Shown: positions 34,126-43,809 of the stretch, piece after piece
How positions within the stretch are numbered: position 1 is the stretch's first letter
Layout: every line of letters starts with the position of its first letter
Source: Actinophytocola sp036378875
Lineage (GTDB): Bacteria > Actinomycetota > Actinomycetes > Mycobacteriales > Pseudonocardiaceae
Direction of reading: 5' to 3'
NCBI RefSeq assembly: GCF_036378875.1
Contig: NZ_DASUVO010000028.1
Location: 1 to 64,000, forward strand
DNA length: 64,000 nt
The notes under the pieces: model-generated
What the model was told of the DNA's origin: nothing
What the model saw: only the letters and a program-made list of their open reading frames with translations
Databases searched by the model: none
Translations under genes and position numbers: made by a program

Positions 34126-36627
34126 CTACTGTCGAAGGGTGGCGTTGTGTGCCTCGAAGATCTGGTACACACCGTACAGTTCGCCGCCGTACTGGTCGGC
34201 GCCGCTGCCGGTACCGTTGTAGCGGGCGAAGATCCTGCGTAGTTCGTCCGCGGTGTAGTCCAGCCGCAGCCCCTGCACGCCGACGGCGGCGGCGCCCTCG
34301 AACAGGACGAGCGGGACCGTGCCGATGTTGTAGTTGCCGTCGTCGTGCAGCGAGTTCCACACGTCGTAGACCACGTGCCAGTCGGCCCCGTTCAGACGGC
34401 TGCCCGAGATCAACCCGCCGTCGAGCGCCCAGTTCCTGGCTCGGATCGCGGTCCCGGCGAATATCTGCGCGATGCCGGTGCTCGCGTCCTCGTGCACGAC
34501 GATCGGCGGCGTCGGCGGTGGGCCGATCGGCACCTGCTCCCACGCCTCGTACGCGAGCCTGTACGCGTACCAGGAGACGACCAGCCCGTCGGCGACGTTG
34601 TCGGCGGGCGTCTGCTTCCAGTACTCCCAGAAGACCTCCGACTGGATCAGCGCCTTGCGGACGCCGAAGGAGCGGCTCAGGTTGGTGATCAGCTCGTCGT
34701 AGGCGACCACCACGTCGATGGCCTCGTCGACCGAGTGCTTGAGTCCGGTGGTGTTCGAGGGGACGGTCGTGCTGTAGGCGACGAGGTCGCGGGAGAGGGC
34801 AGGCCGGAGGCTGTTGTTGAAGTAGGTGTCGAGCCGGGTGTCGGGCGTCGGGCGCACGGTGACCCGCGACTGGCCCGGGTCGCGGCCGGAGTAGAGGTTG
34901 TTGTCGATCTCGATGGCCCCGGCGCCCGACCCGACGGTGATGGTGATGATCTGGTCGTACGCCCAGTTCCTCGGCATCGGGAAGCCCAGGTTCCCACTGA
35001 ACCCCGTGGACATGTCCGACACGAAGCTCGTCACCGTGAGTCCTTTGTCGAACAGCTGGGTGCAGACGTTCCTCGGCCCGTACACCCCGATCCGGTACGG
35101 GGCGCCGTAGTAGTCCATGGCTCGTCTGACGGCCCGGAAGTGCGGGATGATGTTGTTCGTGATGTCGGTGCCGAGCGCGTCGAAGTCGACGGCGAAGTAG
35201 ATGATGGTCCCCCGCTCGAACCCGTAGCCGCTCGCGGCAGCGAGTGCCAGGCTCGCGTCCCGAGCTCCCTGCTGTTCGTTGAAGTAGTCGGCGGACAGAC
35301 CCGAGGTCTGGTAGATCGGGAAGACCCGCATCCCCGCACCGAAGATGGTGTTGAGCTCACCCGGCTTGATGTTCTTGTCCAGGCTGGTGCCGGGCACGTT
35401 GGTCAGGTAGCGTCCGGCGACCCGGTAACCGGCCTGGAACAGCGCGGCCGCCCTGGCCGGGGTGATCTCGGTGACGCAGTCACAGGCGGCTCCGCGCCGG
35501 TCCGTGTCCCCGTTGCTGACCAGCAGCGAGCACCAGGTCTGGTAGTCGCCGGTCCCGTTGACCGGCAGCGCCACGAAGCTCTGGAAGCTCGTGACCTGGT
35601 CCCGGACGGTCTCGGAGTACCTCCCGTCGAACGCGACCTCGTACCGGTTGAAGATCATGCCGGCCTGGAACAGGCGCACGAACCTGGCCGCGCCGCTGTC
35701 CGACGCGCCAACGGTCAGCGCCGGACGGGCCCGCAGCGCGGCGCGGGTGGCCGGACCGAAGTTCCCGTTGGCGCCGGCCACGGCCAGCTCCATCTGCAAC
35801 GCCCAGATCATCGCCTTCGACACGTCGCGCGACGGGTGCCCGTCGGTCGGGATGATGAAGAACCACGACTGGTTGTAGAAGCTCCGGTTCATCCACTGCT
35901 GTACGGCACGAACCATGGTCGAACCGTTCTCGACCACCACGTAGGCGTCCATGGTGAGCAGTGCCTTGAACTCCTTGGGAGACAGGGTGGAGCGGTCGTC
36001 GGTGAAGCCCATGTTGTGGCGCGTCTCCGACACCGCGCCGCGGGTGGTGTCGGAGTAGACGCCGCTGAGCTGGTCACCCCAGTAGCCCTTGCAGTACTGG
36101 GCGCACTGCACGATCCGGACGACGTTCACCGGCAGGCCCGGACGGATGTCGCCGAACTTGCTGGTCAGCAACGACATCGTGGTCGGCCCGAAGGTGTCGG
36201 ACAGCTGGTCGCCGCTCAACCCGAGCTCGATCTGCAGCGCGCGGGTCAACGCGAACATCGTGGGCCAGCCCGTGCGGCCGGTCTCGGGCGCGGGACGGAA
36301 GCCGGCGACGTCCCGGTAGACCGTGTTGACCCACTGTTGTGCGCGCAGCACCCACTCGTCCACCAGCGGTCCGAGAAACCCGAGCCCGACGGAGTTCGCG
36401 GAGAACAGGTCCGCGTCGCCGCGGACCTGTTCGAGTTCGGGCCGGGTCGGTGGCGGCTTGGCGGCGGAGTCCGGCGGCGCCTCGCCAGGCGGTGGCCGGA
36501 GCACCCCCTGTTCGGCCGAGGCCACCTGGCCGGTGGCGGTGGTCATGCCCACCGTCGCGCCGGCGGCCGTACCCATCAACTTGAGCGCGCTTCTTCGACG
36601 CATTCTCGCGCCGGGCCGGATCTCCAT
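34126..36627 (-). CDS. Tat-exported DUF1906 glycoside-hydrolase-like protein with PG-binding repeats
   Basis: An 833-residue modular exported protein. A Tat signal, RRRSALKLMG, lies in residues 9-40. Residues about 90-370 hold two or three degenerate peptidoglycan-binding-like repeats (AQQWVNTVY, VQQWMNRSFY, NGNFGPATRAAL). Residues about 385-600 form a DUF1906 (Rv2525c-like) TIM-barrel domain with AGRYL, IYFAVDFDA, RIGVYG and a buried Asp in EIDNNLYSG. The last 230 residues are unrecognised. Rv2525c of mycobacteria is Tat-exported and linked to the cell wall, so a wall-modifying or sensing role is likely. It follows an ArsR-like gene by 16 bp and precedes a membrane-protein gene. Confidence 0.8.
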   Translation of the reverse strand: MEIRPGARMRRRSALKLMGTAAGATVGMTTATGQVASAEQGVLRPPPGEAPPDSAAKPPPTRPELEQVRGDADLFSANSVGLGFLGPLVDEWVLRAQQWVNTVYRDVAGFRPAPETGRTGWPTMFALTRALQIELGLSGDQLSDTFGPTTMSLLTSKFGDIRPGLPVNVVRIVQCAQYCKGYWGDQLSGVYSDTTRGAVSETRHNMGFTDDRSTLSPKEFKALLTMDAYVVVENGSTMVRAVQQWMNRSFYNQSWFFIIPTDGHPSRDVSKAMIWALQMELAVAGANGNFGPATRAALRARPALTVGASDSGAARFVRLFQAGMIFNRYEVAFDGRYSETVRDQVTSFQSFVALPVNGTGDYQTWCSLLVSNGDTDRRGAACDCVTEITPARAAALFQAGYRVAGRYLTNVPGTSLDKNIKPGELNTIFGAGMRVFPIYQTSGLSADYFNEQQGARDASLALAAASGYGFERGTIIYFAVDFDALGTDITNNIIPHFRAVRRAMDYYGAPYRIGVYGPRNVCTQLFDKGLTVTSFVSDMSTGFSGNLGFPMPRNWAYDQIITITVGSGAGAIEIDNNLYSGRDPGQSRVTVRPTPDTRLDTYFNNSLRPALSRDLVAYSTTVPSNTTGLKHSVDEAIDVVVAYDELITNLSRSFGVRKALIQSEVFWEYWKQTPADNVADGLVVSWYAYRLAYEAWEQVPIGPPPTPPIVVHEDASTGIAQIFAGTAIRARNWALDGGLISGSRLNGADWHVVYDVWNSLHDDGNYNIGTVPLVLFEGAAAVGVQGLRLDYTADELRRIFARYNGTGSGADQYGGELYGVYQIFEAHNATLRQ

Positions 36628-36643
36628 TGCCGTCCTCCTCGGG

Positions 36644-37669
36644 TCAGCTCCCGGTAGGTCCTGTGTGGACTGTCGAGCGGCTGTCGGTCCGCTCGCCGAT
36701 CAGTAGCGCGGTGCCAAGGGGCGTGGTGGTGTGCAGCACGGCTGGTCCTTGCCGGTTGCTGGTGACGAGGCCGGTGTCGCGGAGGATGGCGGCCTGTTTG
36801 CTCGCCGACCCGACGGAGATGCCGAGCAGCGTGGCCAGCTCGGAGGTGCTGCGGGACACGAGCAGCGCACGCAGACATTCCGCGCGGGTACGACCGAGCA
36901 GGGACGTCAGCCGGTCCGGGACGAGCACGGTGTCGTGGATCCGCGGGTGGTCACCGTGGGCCTGGTAGACCAGCACGGGCGGCAGCTCGGGGTCGAGCCA
37001 CGTGATCGGGCTGTGGAAACAGAAGTACGACGGCATCAGCACCAGCCCCCGGCCGCCGAGATGCACGGTGCGATCGACCGGATAGCGGGTCAGCAACACC
37101 TGTCCGTCCCAGCCGAGCACGCCGGGCAGGTTTCGCAGGAGCGCGCCGACGCCGTGCTCGGCGAGCTGTCTGGCCCGTGCGACGCGGTCCTCGGCGACGA
37201 CCTCGCACACCTGTGCCCAGTGCGGCGCGACCAGCAGCGCGTGCACGTCCCGTACGGCGCGCACGACCTCGCCCATGGTCTTGCCGTCACCGCGGGCCAG
37301 CGACGCGACCCATGGCGGTGCGGCGCGGTGCGCGAACACCGCGGCCAGATCCGCGACGAGACGTGTCCGGGGTGTGCAGAGCATCGCCTCGCAGCCGGCG
37401 TCGAGATCGACGGGCCCTGGCGGGGTGAGAAAGTCGGGAAAGGCGCCCCGCGGCGCGATCAGGTGGCGCAGCAGCGCCATCGCGTGCTGCCCACGATGCG
37501 CGCCGGCGACCCGGCGTTCGACCTCCTGCCGCCATCCGACCAGTGGCGCGGACAGCTGTCGAACCTGAGTCTTGTGCAGGCCGAGCACCAACTCCCACAT
37601 CGGCTCGGGGGCGTTCGCCAGTCGCACCCGCTGTAAATCCTGACGATCGAACACCATGCGCAACGACAT
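36644..37669 (-). CDS. Winged-helix (ArsR-like) transcriptional regulator
   Basis: A 341-residue regulator. The C-terminal 90 residues form an ArsR-type winged helix with LLVSRSTSELATLLGISVGSAS, KQAAILRDTGLV and a wing region; the N-terminal 240 residues are a family-specific domain without metal-site Cys. ATG at 37669 has GGGGGAAG upstream. It is the first gene of a leftward operon with the DUF1906 and membrane proteins, and probably controls it. Confidence 0.8.
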   Translation of the reverse strand: MSLRMVFDRQDLQRVRLANAPEPMWELVLGLHKTQVRQLSAPLVGWRQEVERRVAGAHRGQHAMALLRHLIAPRGAFPDFLTPPGPVDLDAGCEAMLCTPRTRLVADLAAVFAHRAAPPWVASLARGDGKTMGEVVRAVRDVHALLVAPHWAQVCEVVAEDRVARARQLAEHGVGALLRNLPGVLGWDGQVLLTRYPVDRTVHLGGRGLVLMPSYFCFHSPITWLDPELPPVLVYQAHGDHPRIHDTVLVPDRLTSLLGRTRAECLRALLVSRSTSELATLLGISVGSASKQAAILRDTGLVTSNRQGPAVLHTTTPLGTALLIGERTDSRSTVHTGPTGS

Positions 37670-38015
37670 GCTTCCCCCAGCTGTCGCATCACTGTCTTTT
37701 CGCGCTTCTCGATTATATGTTCCCGACCGCTTCCGATCCCCGATCGACCAAAAAACAGCGGAAATACGTGGCGGTATCGCGCGATTCCGAAGCCCCCCGA
37801 CGCTGGTCCGCCGATCACCCACCGCGACACGTTCGGCGTGTGCTGACCGGCAGACCAGCCGTCCTCCCCCTCGTGCCCAAGTCCAGCATCCACGGCGTTG
37901 CGACGGAAGGCCGATTGACAGGTCCGCACAAGTCCGTACAGTCGTTTTGGTGCGGCGTTAGCGCACGACAATGCCAGTTTGGGGTTCGCGGCACGACACC
38001 TGGTGGGGAGGCGTG
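37670..38015. promoter_or_regulatory. Divergent intergenic region with a sigma-70-like promoter
   Basis: A 346-bp gap between the ArsR-like and STAND genes. On the + strand TTGACA at 37915-37920 and TACAGT at 37937-37942 are separated by 16 bp, a good housekeeping promoter. GTGCG at 37950-37954 is mirrored by CGCAC at 37962-37966 just downstream, a possible operator of the HTH-containing STAND protein. An AT-richer patch near 37705-37725 may serve the leftward operon. No gene is seen. Confidence 0.55.
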
Positions 38016-41000
38016 GTGCGCGACGGCGATGGCGCCCCGCGGCCGGCGACGGTGGGGACGAAGAAGGACTTCGGGCTCGCGCTGACCGCGGTACGAGAAA
38101 GCGCCGGGCTTACCGTGCGTGATCTCGCCAGAAGGGTCGACGTACCGCTCGGCACGATCAGCGGGTGGTGCACCGGCCGCCATTTACCGACTTTGTCGCA
38201 GAAAGACATGTTCCTGCGGTTGCTGGCGACGTGCGGCGTCACCGAGGAAAAACCCGTCGAGGAATGGTTGGACTGCTGGCTACGACTTCGGCGGCCGTTG
38301 GGGCAACAACGGACCGACGTGCCGACCCCGTACCGCGGGCTGGAGCCTTTCCAGCCGGAGCACGCCGACTGGTTCTTCGGGCGGTCGCGGTTGACGGAGA
38401 CACTGGTGCACCGCGTCACCTCAGGTGGGCCGGGCATGGTGGTCGCTGTCGGCTCGTCCGGTTCGGGGAAGTCGTCGCTGCTGCGTGCGGGTCTGCTGCC
38501 GGCGCTGTGCGGGAACGGCCGGTGGCAGGGTCTGCCGCTCACACCAGGTCCGCGTCCCACCTCGGTGTTGGCGGCCCGGCTCGCCATGGTCGTTGATCTG
38601 GCGCCGGACGCGATCGAGGCAGAGCTCCGCGACCAGCCTGCACTGGCCGCGCGCCGAGTCCAGGAACTGGCCGCGACTCGACTCCTACTCGTCGTGGACC
38701 AGCTCGAGGAGCTCTTCACGGCCACGGACGGCGATGTCGACGAGCAGGGGACGTTTCTCGACGCCCTGCTGGCGCTGGCCGCGAACGACGCGCTGCGTGT
38801 GGTCGCGGCGATGCGGGCGGACTTCTACCCGGATGCCCTGCGGTGGCCCGTGCTGGCGTCCGCCCTGCAGGACAACCAGGTCACCGTGGGGTCGATGACG
38901 GACGACGAGCTGCGGCAGGCGATCGTCGAACCGGCGAGGCTGGCCGGGGTCGACATCGAGAGCGGGCTGGTCGACGTGCTGCTGCGCGACCTCACGCCGG
39001 CGGGCGCCCGCCACGGCCGCATGGACACCGGTGCTTTGCCGCTGCTGTCCCACGCGCTGCTGGCGACGTGGGAGCAGGGCAGGCGGCGGACGATGTCGGT
39101 CGCACAGTACGTCGCGACGGGCGGCATCCACGGTGCCGTCGCCACCACGGCGGAGTCCGTCTTCACCGGCCTCACCGAGTCCGACCAGTCCCTGGCGCGT
39201 CAGCTGTTCCTGCGGCTCGTGCACGTCGGGGACGGCACCCCGGACACCCGCCGCCGCGTGCGGCTGGAGGAGCTGACCGGCGGACGCGAAGAAAGCACGA
39301 CGGACCTGTTGGGTCGCTACGTGGATCGCAGGCTGATCACCGCTGACGTCGACGGGGTGGAGATCAGCCACGAAGCGCTGCTGGACTCCTGGCCACGGCT
39401 GCGGGACTGGATCGACACCGACCGGTCCGGCCTCCGCCTGCACCGGAACCTGACCGAAGCGGCGCGGAGCTGGCAGGACGCTGACCGCGACCCTGGGGCG
39501 CTGTACCGGGGTATGCGACTCGACGCGGCGGTCGACTGGGTCACCAGGCGGGACCACCGCGATGAGCTCAACCAGCTGGAGCAGGAGTTCGTGGACGCCA
39601 GCGTCTCGGCGGCCCGAGCGGAACGCGTCCGTGAGCGGCGAGGGACCCGGCGGCTGCGCTGGCTCGCCGCCGCGCTCGGCGTACTGCTTCTGCTGTCCGC
39701 CGGCACCACGGTCTACTCGATCCAGCAGCGGGCCGCGGCCGACCGGGAACGCAACCTCGCGATCTCGCGGCAGGTCGCCGGCACCGCCAGCCGCCTGGCG
39801 GACAGCGACCCGGCCCTGGCCGCCCAGTTGGCGGTGGCGGCCTACCGCATCGCGCCGACCGTCGAGGCAAGGTCCAGCCTCCTGGCCGCGGCAAGCCGAC
39901 CAGCGGTGAGCCGCATGGTGCGCCCCGGCGGCGCGATGCAGGCTGTGGCCGTCGACCCCGAGGGAACCCTGCTCGCGGCCGCCGGCGCCGTCGAGTCCGA
40001 CACCGAGGTCCTGCTGTGGGACCTCCGTGATCCACTGAAGCCGAAACTCCTGGACGCACGGCTGACCGGTCACGGTGGCGAGATCTACGCGGTCACGTTC
40101 TCGCCGGACGGCGCCATCCTGGTCACCGGTTCGACCGACAACACCGTGCGGTTGTGGGACGTCTCCGACCGCACGCGTCCCCGGCAGCTCGGCCAGCCGC
40201 TCACCGGACCGCTCGACGCGATCGTCGCGGTCGAGTTCAGCCCGGACGGCAACCTCCTGGCGGTGGGCAGCCGCGACCGGGCCATCCAGCTCTGGGACCT
40301 GCGCGACCGAGAACGTCCCGTCCCGACAGGGTCCCCGCTGACCGGGGCGACCGGCGCCGTCCAGTCGATCGCCTTCACCCCGGCCGGCGACGTGATGGCG
40401 GTCGCGGACGCCGGCGGCGCCGTCCGCGTCTGGAACGTCCGCGACCGGCAGCCCCTCGGTGCTCCGCTGACGGTGCCGAGCCGGGTCAACGCGGTCGCGT
40501 TCAGCCCCGACGGCACGACGCTCGCCGCGGGCAGCAACGACGCGAACGTGCGGCTGTGGACCATGACCGATCCCGCCCGACCCGCACCCGCCGGCACGCT
40601 CACGGGCGTGACCGGCTGGGTCAACGCGATCGCCTTCAGCGCTGACGGGACACGGTTGGCCTCCGCCAATTCGGCGGCCCGGGTCCAGGTCTGGGACCTG
40701 GCCACCCAGCGGATGGTGCTCGACCTCCCCCATCCCGAACCCACGACGGCGGTCGCCTTCCGCGATGACGACCGCGTGCTCTACACCAACAGCACCGACG
40801 GCATCGCGCGCCGATGGCTGGTGCCCGGCCCCGTCCTGCCAACGGAAGGCCGCCAGATCACCGGCCTCGCCTTCCACCCCGACCGGCCACTGCTCATCGA
40901 CGGGGGAACCGACCAGCGGCTCTGGGACGTGACGAACCGGGACCGCCCGACCCCACTCGGTCCGGCGCTGACCGCGCCACCCGACTCCGACCGGATGACC

Positions 41001-41870
41001 GGCAACGTCACCCTGAGCCCCGATGGTGACACGCTTGCCGGCGCGACCCGCGCCGGCAACACCATCCTGTTCTGGGACGTCACGGAACCGGACCGTCCCA
41101 GGCAGCTCCCGGTTCGTCTCACCGGCCACACCGCGCTGATCGAACACGTCGCCTTCAGCCACCACGGCCGGCTTCTCGCCAGCACCAGCGACGACGGCAC
41201 GGTCCGCCTGTGGGACACCGCCGACGTACACGCGCCGACGGCGCTCGCCACCCTCGACCCGGCTGTCGGGTTCGTCTACGCCGCGGCGTTCAGCCAGGAC
41301 GACGAGACACTCGCGGCCGTGACGCAGGACGGTTACCTCGCCCTGTGGGACGTCCGCGATCCCCGGCGCCCCACGCCCCTCCGTCCCCCCGTCAAGGTGG
41401 CCACCGACGACGCCCGGTCACTCGCGATCAGCCCGGACAACCGCACCCTCGCCGTGGGCATCGCGAACGGCACGGTGCAGTTGTGGGACATCGAGAACCC
41501 CCGCGACCCCAAGCCCGCCGGCCCCGCCACCACCGGCCCGGACGGCATCATCCATTCGCTCGCGTTCAACCCCGACGGAGCCATTCTCGCCGGCGGCGCG
41601 GGCGGCACCGGTCAGACCTGGATGTGGCGGGTCGCCGACGGGCGAAGCCTGGACCCGCTGGCCATCCTGCGGGGTTCCACGACGACCTGGAACCTCCAGT
41701 TCTCCCCGGACGGGCACGTCCTCGCGGCCGCCGCCGGCGACGTCTACCTGTGGGAGACGGACACCCAGCGCGCGATCCGACGCATCTGCGAGCACACCGG
41801 CGACGGGATCAACGAGTCCGAATGGGACAGGAATGTCCCGGGCGCGCCACTCCAGAGGATCTGTCCATGA
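38016..41870 (+). CDS. HTH-STAND NTPase-WD40 signalling protein
   Basis: A protein of 1284 residues. It has an Xre-like HTH (about 18-75, including LTVRDLARRVDVPLGTISGW), an nSTAND1 NTPase (PYRGLEPF start near 105, Walker A VGSSGSGKSS, Walker B LLLVVDQLEELF), a transmembrane span (about 545-567) and a C-terminal propeller of about a dozen WD40 repeats (typical FSPDG and VRLWDV units). STAND proteins oligomerise when the repeat domain binds a signal. GTG 38016 with GGGGAGG upstream is preferred over ATG 37971. Codon 57 (38184-38186) is TTA. Having both an HTH and a membrane span is noteworthy. Regulation or defence-like roles are both possible. Confidence 0.8.
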   Translation: MRDGDGAPRPATVGTKKDFGLALTAVRESAGLTVRDLARRVDVPLGTISGWCTGRHLPTLSQKDMFLRLLATCGVTEEKPVEEWLDCWLRLRRPLGQQRTDVPTPYRGLEPFQPEHADWFFGRSRLTETLVHRVTSGGPGMVVAVGSSGSGKSSLLRAGLLPALCGNGRWQGLPLTPGPRPTSVLAARLAMVVDLAPDAIEAELRDQPALAARRVQELAATRLLLVVDQLEELFTATDGDVDEQGTFLDALLALAANDALRVVAAMRADFYPDALRWPVLASALQDNQVTVGSMTDDELRQAIVEPARLAGVDIESGLVDVLLRDLTPAGARHGRMDTGALPLLSHALLATWEQGRRRTMSVAQYVATGGIHGAVATTAESVFTGLTESDQSLARQLFLRLVHVGDGTPDTRRRVRLEELTGGREESTTDLLGRYVDRRLITADVDGVEISHEALLDSWPRLRDWIDTDRSGLRLHRNLTEAARSWQDADRDPGALYRGMRLDAAVDWVTRRDHRDELNQLEQEFVDASVSAARAERVRERRGTRRLRWLAAALGVLLLLSAGTTVYSIQQRAAADRERNLAISRQVAGTASRLADSDPALAAQLAVAAYRIAPTVEARSSLLAAASRPAVSRMVRPGGAMQAVAVDPEGTLLAAAGAVESDTEVLLWDLRDPLKPKLLDARLTGHGGEIYAVTFSPDGAILVTGSTDNTVRLWDVSDRTRPRQLGQPLTGPLDAIVAVEFSPDGNLLAVGSRDRAIQLWDLRDRERPVPTGSPLTGATGAVQSIAFTPAGDVMAVADAGGAVRVWNVRDRQPLGAPLTVPSRVNAVAFSPDGTTLAAGSNDANVRLWTMTDPARPAPAGTLTGVTGWVNAIAFSADGTRLASANSAARVQVWDLATQRMVLDLPHPEPTTAVAFRDDDRVLYTNSTDGIARRWLVPGPVLPTEGRQITGLAFHPDRPLLIDGGTDQRLWDVTNRDRPTPLGPALTAPPDSDRMTGNVTLSPDGDTLAGATRAGNTILFWDVTEPDRPRQLPVRLTGHTALIEHVAFSHHGRLLASTSDDGTVRLWDTADVHAPTALATLDPAVGFVYAAAFSQDDETLAAVTQDGYLALWDVRDPRRPTPLRPPVKVATDDARSLAISPDNRTLAVGIANGTVQLWDIENPRDPKPAGPATTGPDGIIHSLAFNPDGAILAGGAGGTGQTWMWRVADGRSLDPLAILRGSTTTWNLQFSPDGHVLAAAAGDVYLWETDTQRAIRRICEHTGDGINESEWDRNVPGAPLQRICP

Positions 41871-41896
41871 TGGACAGTGAACCTTGGTGGATCCGT

Positions 41897-42517
41897 TCAC
41901 GGACACGGCAGCGCGCGGCTCGATTCAACCAAGAACGCCGTGGCCCAGTCCGGTTCGGAGTCGGCGGGCACGCCCAGCGCCAGTAGGTAGGCGTGAAGCA
42001 TGTCGCCGGTGAACCGGCTTGCCTTGGTTCGTCTTCGATACGCCGCCTCGTCCTCGAACGCGAACATCGTGCCGCTGGTCTCGAAGACCCAACGGCCGCC
42101 GTCGTCGGCGGCAGCGACGGTTCGCTCCAGGGCGAGCGGTGGCTGACCGTCAGGGCCATACACCTCCAGAATGCGCGCGGGATAGCCCGCCTCGCCGGCA
42201 TCGACACGCGCCGCGCGGATTCCCCGGCAGTTGAGCTCGCGCGCCGCGAGGCTCGGTAACACACCGACATCCGTTCCGAGGGGAGTGTTGTTCATGACGA
42301 GGGTCCAGCCGTCGATCGCGACGCAGGCGTACCGGCTCATGATCGACGCGGGCGCGAGTGCCGGTAGGACGTCGTCGAGCGACTGCCATTCGGGCGTTGA
42401 CGCGACCCAACCCGTGCCGAGCCCCGCAACGAGCCATTCGGCGAATTTTCGATGGTGGCACGCGAAGTAGCCGACTTCTTGCGTCGTCGGACCGCCCACA
42501 CCGGACGGAAGGTTCAC
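41897..42517 (-). CDS. Unknown protein coupled to a glyoxalase-fold gene
   Basis: A 206-residue protein I do not recognise. It has no signal peptide or membrane span. Visible stretches include a HHRKFAEWLVAGLG start, CVAIDGWTLVMNNTP, and a C-terminal helix LHAYLLALGV. GTG at 42517 overlaps the glyoxalase-fold stop (GTGA), and the layout of a helical N-terminus with a later alpha/beta part offers no function. Confidence 0.55.
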   Translation of the reverse strand: MNLPSGVGGPTTQEVGYFACHHRKFAEWLVAGLGTGWVASTPEWQSLDDVLPALAPASIMSRYACVAIDGWTLVMNNTPLGTDVGVLPSLAARELNCRGIRAARVDAGEAGYPARILEVYGPDGQPPLALERTVAAADDGGRWVFETSGTMFAFEDEAAYRRRTKASRFTGDMLHAYLLALGVPADSEPDWATAFLVESSRALPCP

Positions 42518-42879
42518 GGGACCGGCTCCCAGTACGTCTCTATCCGGTGGCCGTCGGGATCCAGGCACTTGAAGGACACGTAGCCGGACTCGTCGGCCTG
42601 CTCGATGATCTCGATGCCGTCCGCGGTGAGTCGGTCGCGTAGTGCGCGCACGCCCGCCGGCTCGGGGAACCGGAAGCCGAAGTGCAGGAACTCGGGCAGC
42701 GGGCCGACCTCGCCGAGCACCGGGTGCAGGGCGAGGTCGAAGCCGTCCGCGTTTCGGATGATCACCGTGCCGTCCGGGTATCGCTGGGCGGTGGCCGGGT
42801 CGAACCCGAAGTACTCGCTGTAGAAGCGCTGGCTGCGCTGCTCGTCGCGCACCGGCAGGCCCAGGTGGGTCAGCTGCAT
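42514..42879 (-). CDS. Glyoxalase/VOC-fold protein
   Basis: A 121-residue vicinal-oxygen-chelate fold protein. The segment MQLTHLGLPVRDEQRSQRFY and the later EFLHFGFRFPE and FKCLDPDGHRIETYWEP fit the betaalphabetabetabeta repeats, with His5, Glu and a late Glu as possible metal ligands. Such proteins act as isomerases, dioxygenases or antibiotic-binding resistance proteins. ATG at 42879 lies 42 bp after the ABC ATPase gene. An upstream extension to 42909 is possible but has no ribosome site. Confidence 0.8.
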   Translation of the reverse strand: MQLTHLGLPVRDEQRSQRFYSEYFGFDPATAQRYPDGTVIIRNADGFDLALHPVLGEVGPLPEFLHFGFRFPEPAGVRALRDRLTADGIEIIEQADESGYVSFKCLDPDGHRIETYWEPVP

Positions 42880-42921
42880 GACCCCAGGTTCCGGTTCGGC
42901 GCGCCGCACCGCAAATACGTT

Positions 42922-43797
42922 TCAGCCGGCGACGGTGGCCGCGCCGGTGAGGGCGAGGTAGCCGTCCTCGAGGGTGGGTTCCACGGGTTCCGCGTCCCCG
43001 GTTGGCCGGACGTCCGAGACCACGCGGTACCGGGTGCCGTTCTCGTGTGCGAGGGCGGACACGACCGTGCCGGGTGGTGGTGCGGCGGCGCGGGTCGTCA
43101 CCGACCACACGCGGCCGTTCGCGTGGGCCACCACCTCGTCGACGGTGCCACGGAACCGGACCTGGCCCCTGCTCAGGATCGCCACCTGGCGGCAGGTCTG
43201 CGCGACGTCCTCGACGATGTGGGTGGACAGCAGGACGGTCCGTGAGCCGGGCAGCTGGCTGAGCAGGGTGCGGAACCGGATCCGTTCCTCGGGGTCGAGG
43301 CCGGCGGTCGGTTCGTCCACGATCAGCAGCCTCGGGTCGTTCAGCAGCGCCTGCGCGATGCCGATCCTGCGGCGCATGCCACCGGAGAAGCCCTTCAGCC
43401 TGCGGTCGGCCACGTCGGCCAGTGCGACCAGCTCCAGCATCTCCCCCACGCGGCGGCGCCGGTCGGCGGTGTGGTCGATTCCCTTCAGCAGGGCCACGTA
43501 GTCGAGGAACTGGCGTGCGGTCAGGTCCGGGTACAACCCGAGATCCTGTGGCAGGTAACCGAGTTCGGCCTTCACCGCCTGGCGACCATGCTTCGTGGCC
43601 ACCTCGTGCCCACCCGCGACCACCCGGCCCGCCGTGGTGCGCAGCAGGCCAGCGAGTATCCGCATCAACGTGGTCTTGCCGGCTCCGTTGCTGCCCAGCA
43701 GTCCGAACATCCCGGTCGGGATGTGCAGGGTGAGGTCGTCCAACGCGGTCACGCCGCCGCGAAAGGTCCTCGTGACGTTCTGGATGTCGATGTCCAC
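42922..43797 (-). CDS. ABC transporter ATPase (ABC-2 type system)
   Basis: A 291-residue ATPase. Walker A is LLGSNGAGKTT near 33-43, the signature is FSGGMRRR, Walker B is LLIVDEPTAGLD and the switch His is in LLSTHIVEDV. The C-terminal 80 residues form the extra domain typical of drug or peptide export ATPases of the CcmA/DrrA type. GTG at 43797 with AGGAG about 10 nt upstream. It works with the two permeases encoded just before it in the leftward operon. Confidence 0.9.
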   Translation of the reverse strand: MDIDIQNVTRTFRGGVTALDDLTLHIPTGMFGLLGSNGAGKTTLMRILAGLLRTTAGRVVAGGHEVATKHGRQAVKAELGYLPQDLGLYPDLTARQFLDYVALLKGIDHTADRRRRVGEMLELVALADVADRRLKGFSGGMRRRIGIAQALLNDPRLLIVDEPTAGLDPEERIRFRTLLSQLPGSRTVLLSTHIVEDVAQTCRQVAILSRGQVRFRGTVDEVVAHANGRVWSVTTRAAAPPPGTVVSALAHENGTRYRVVSDVRPTGDAEPVEPTLEDGYLALTGAATVAG

Positions 43798-43809
43798 GAC
43801 GGGAGTCTC

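Noticed and set aside
38685..41231. 848-codon open frame on the - strand across the STAND-WD40 gene
   Set aside because: Low-complexity shadow of a well supported gene on the + strand.
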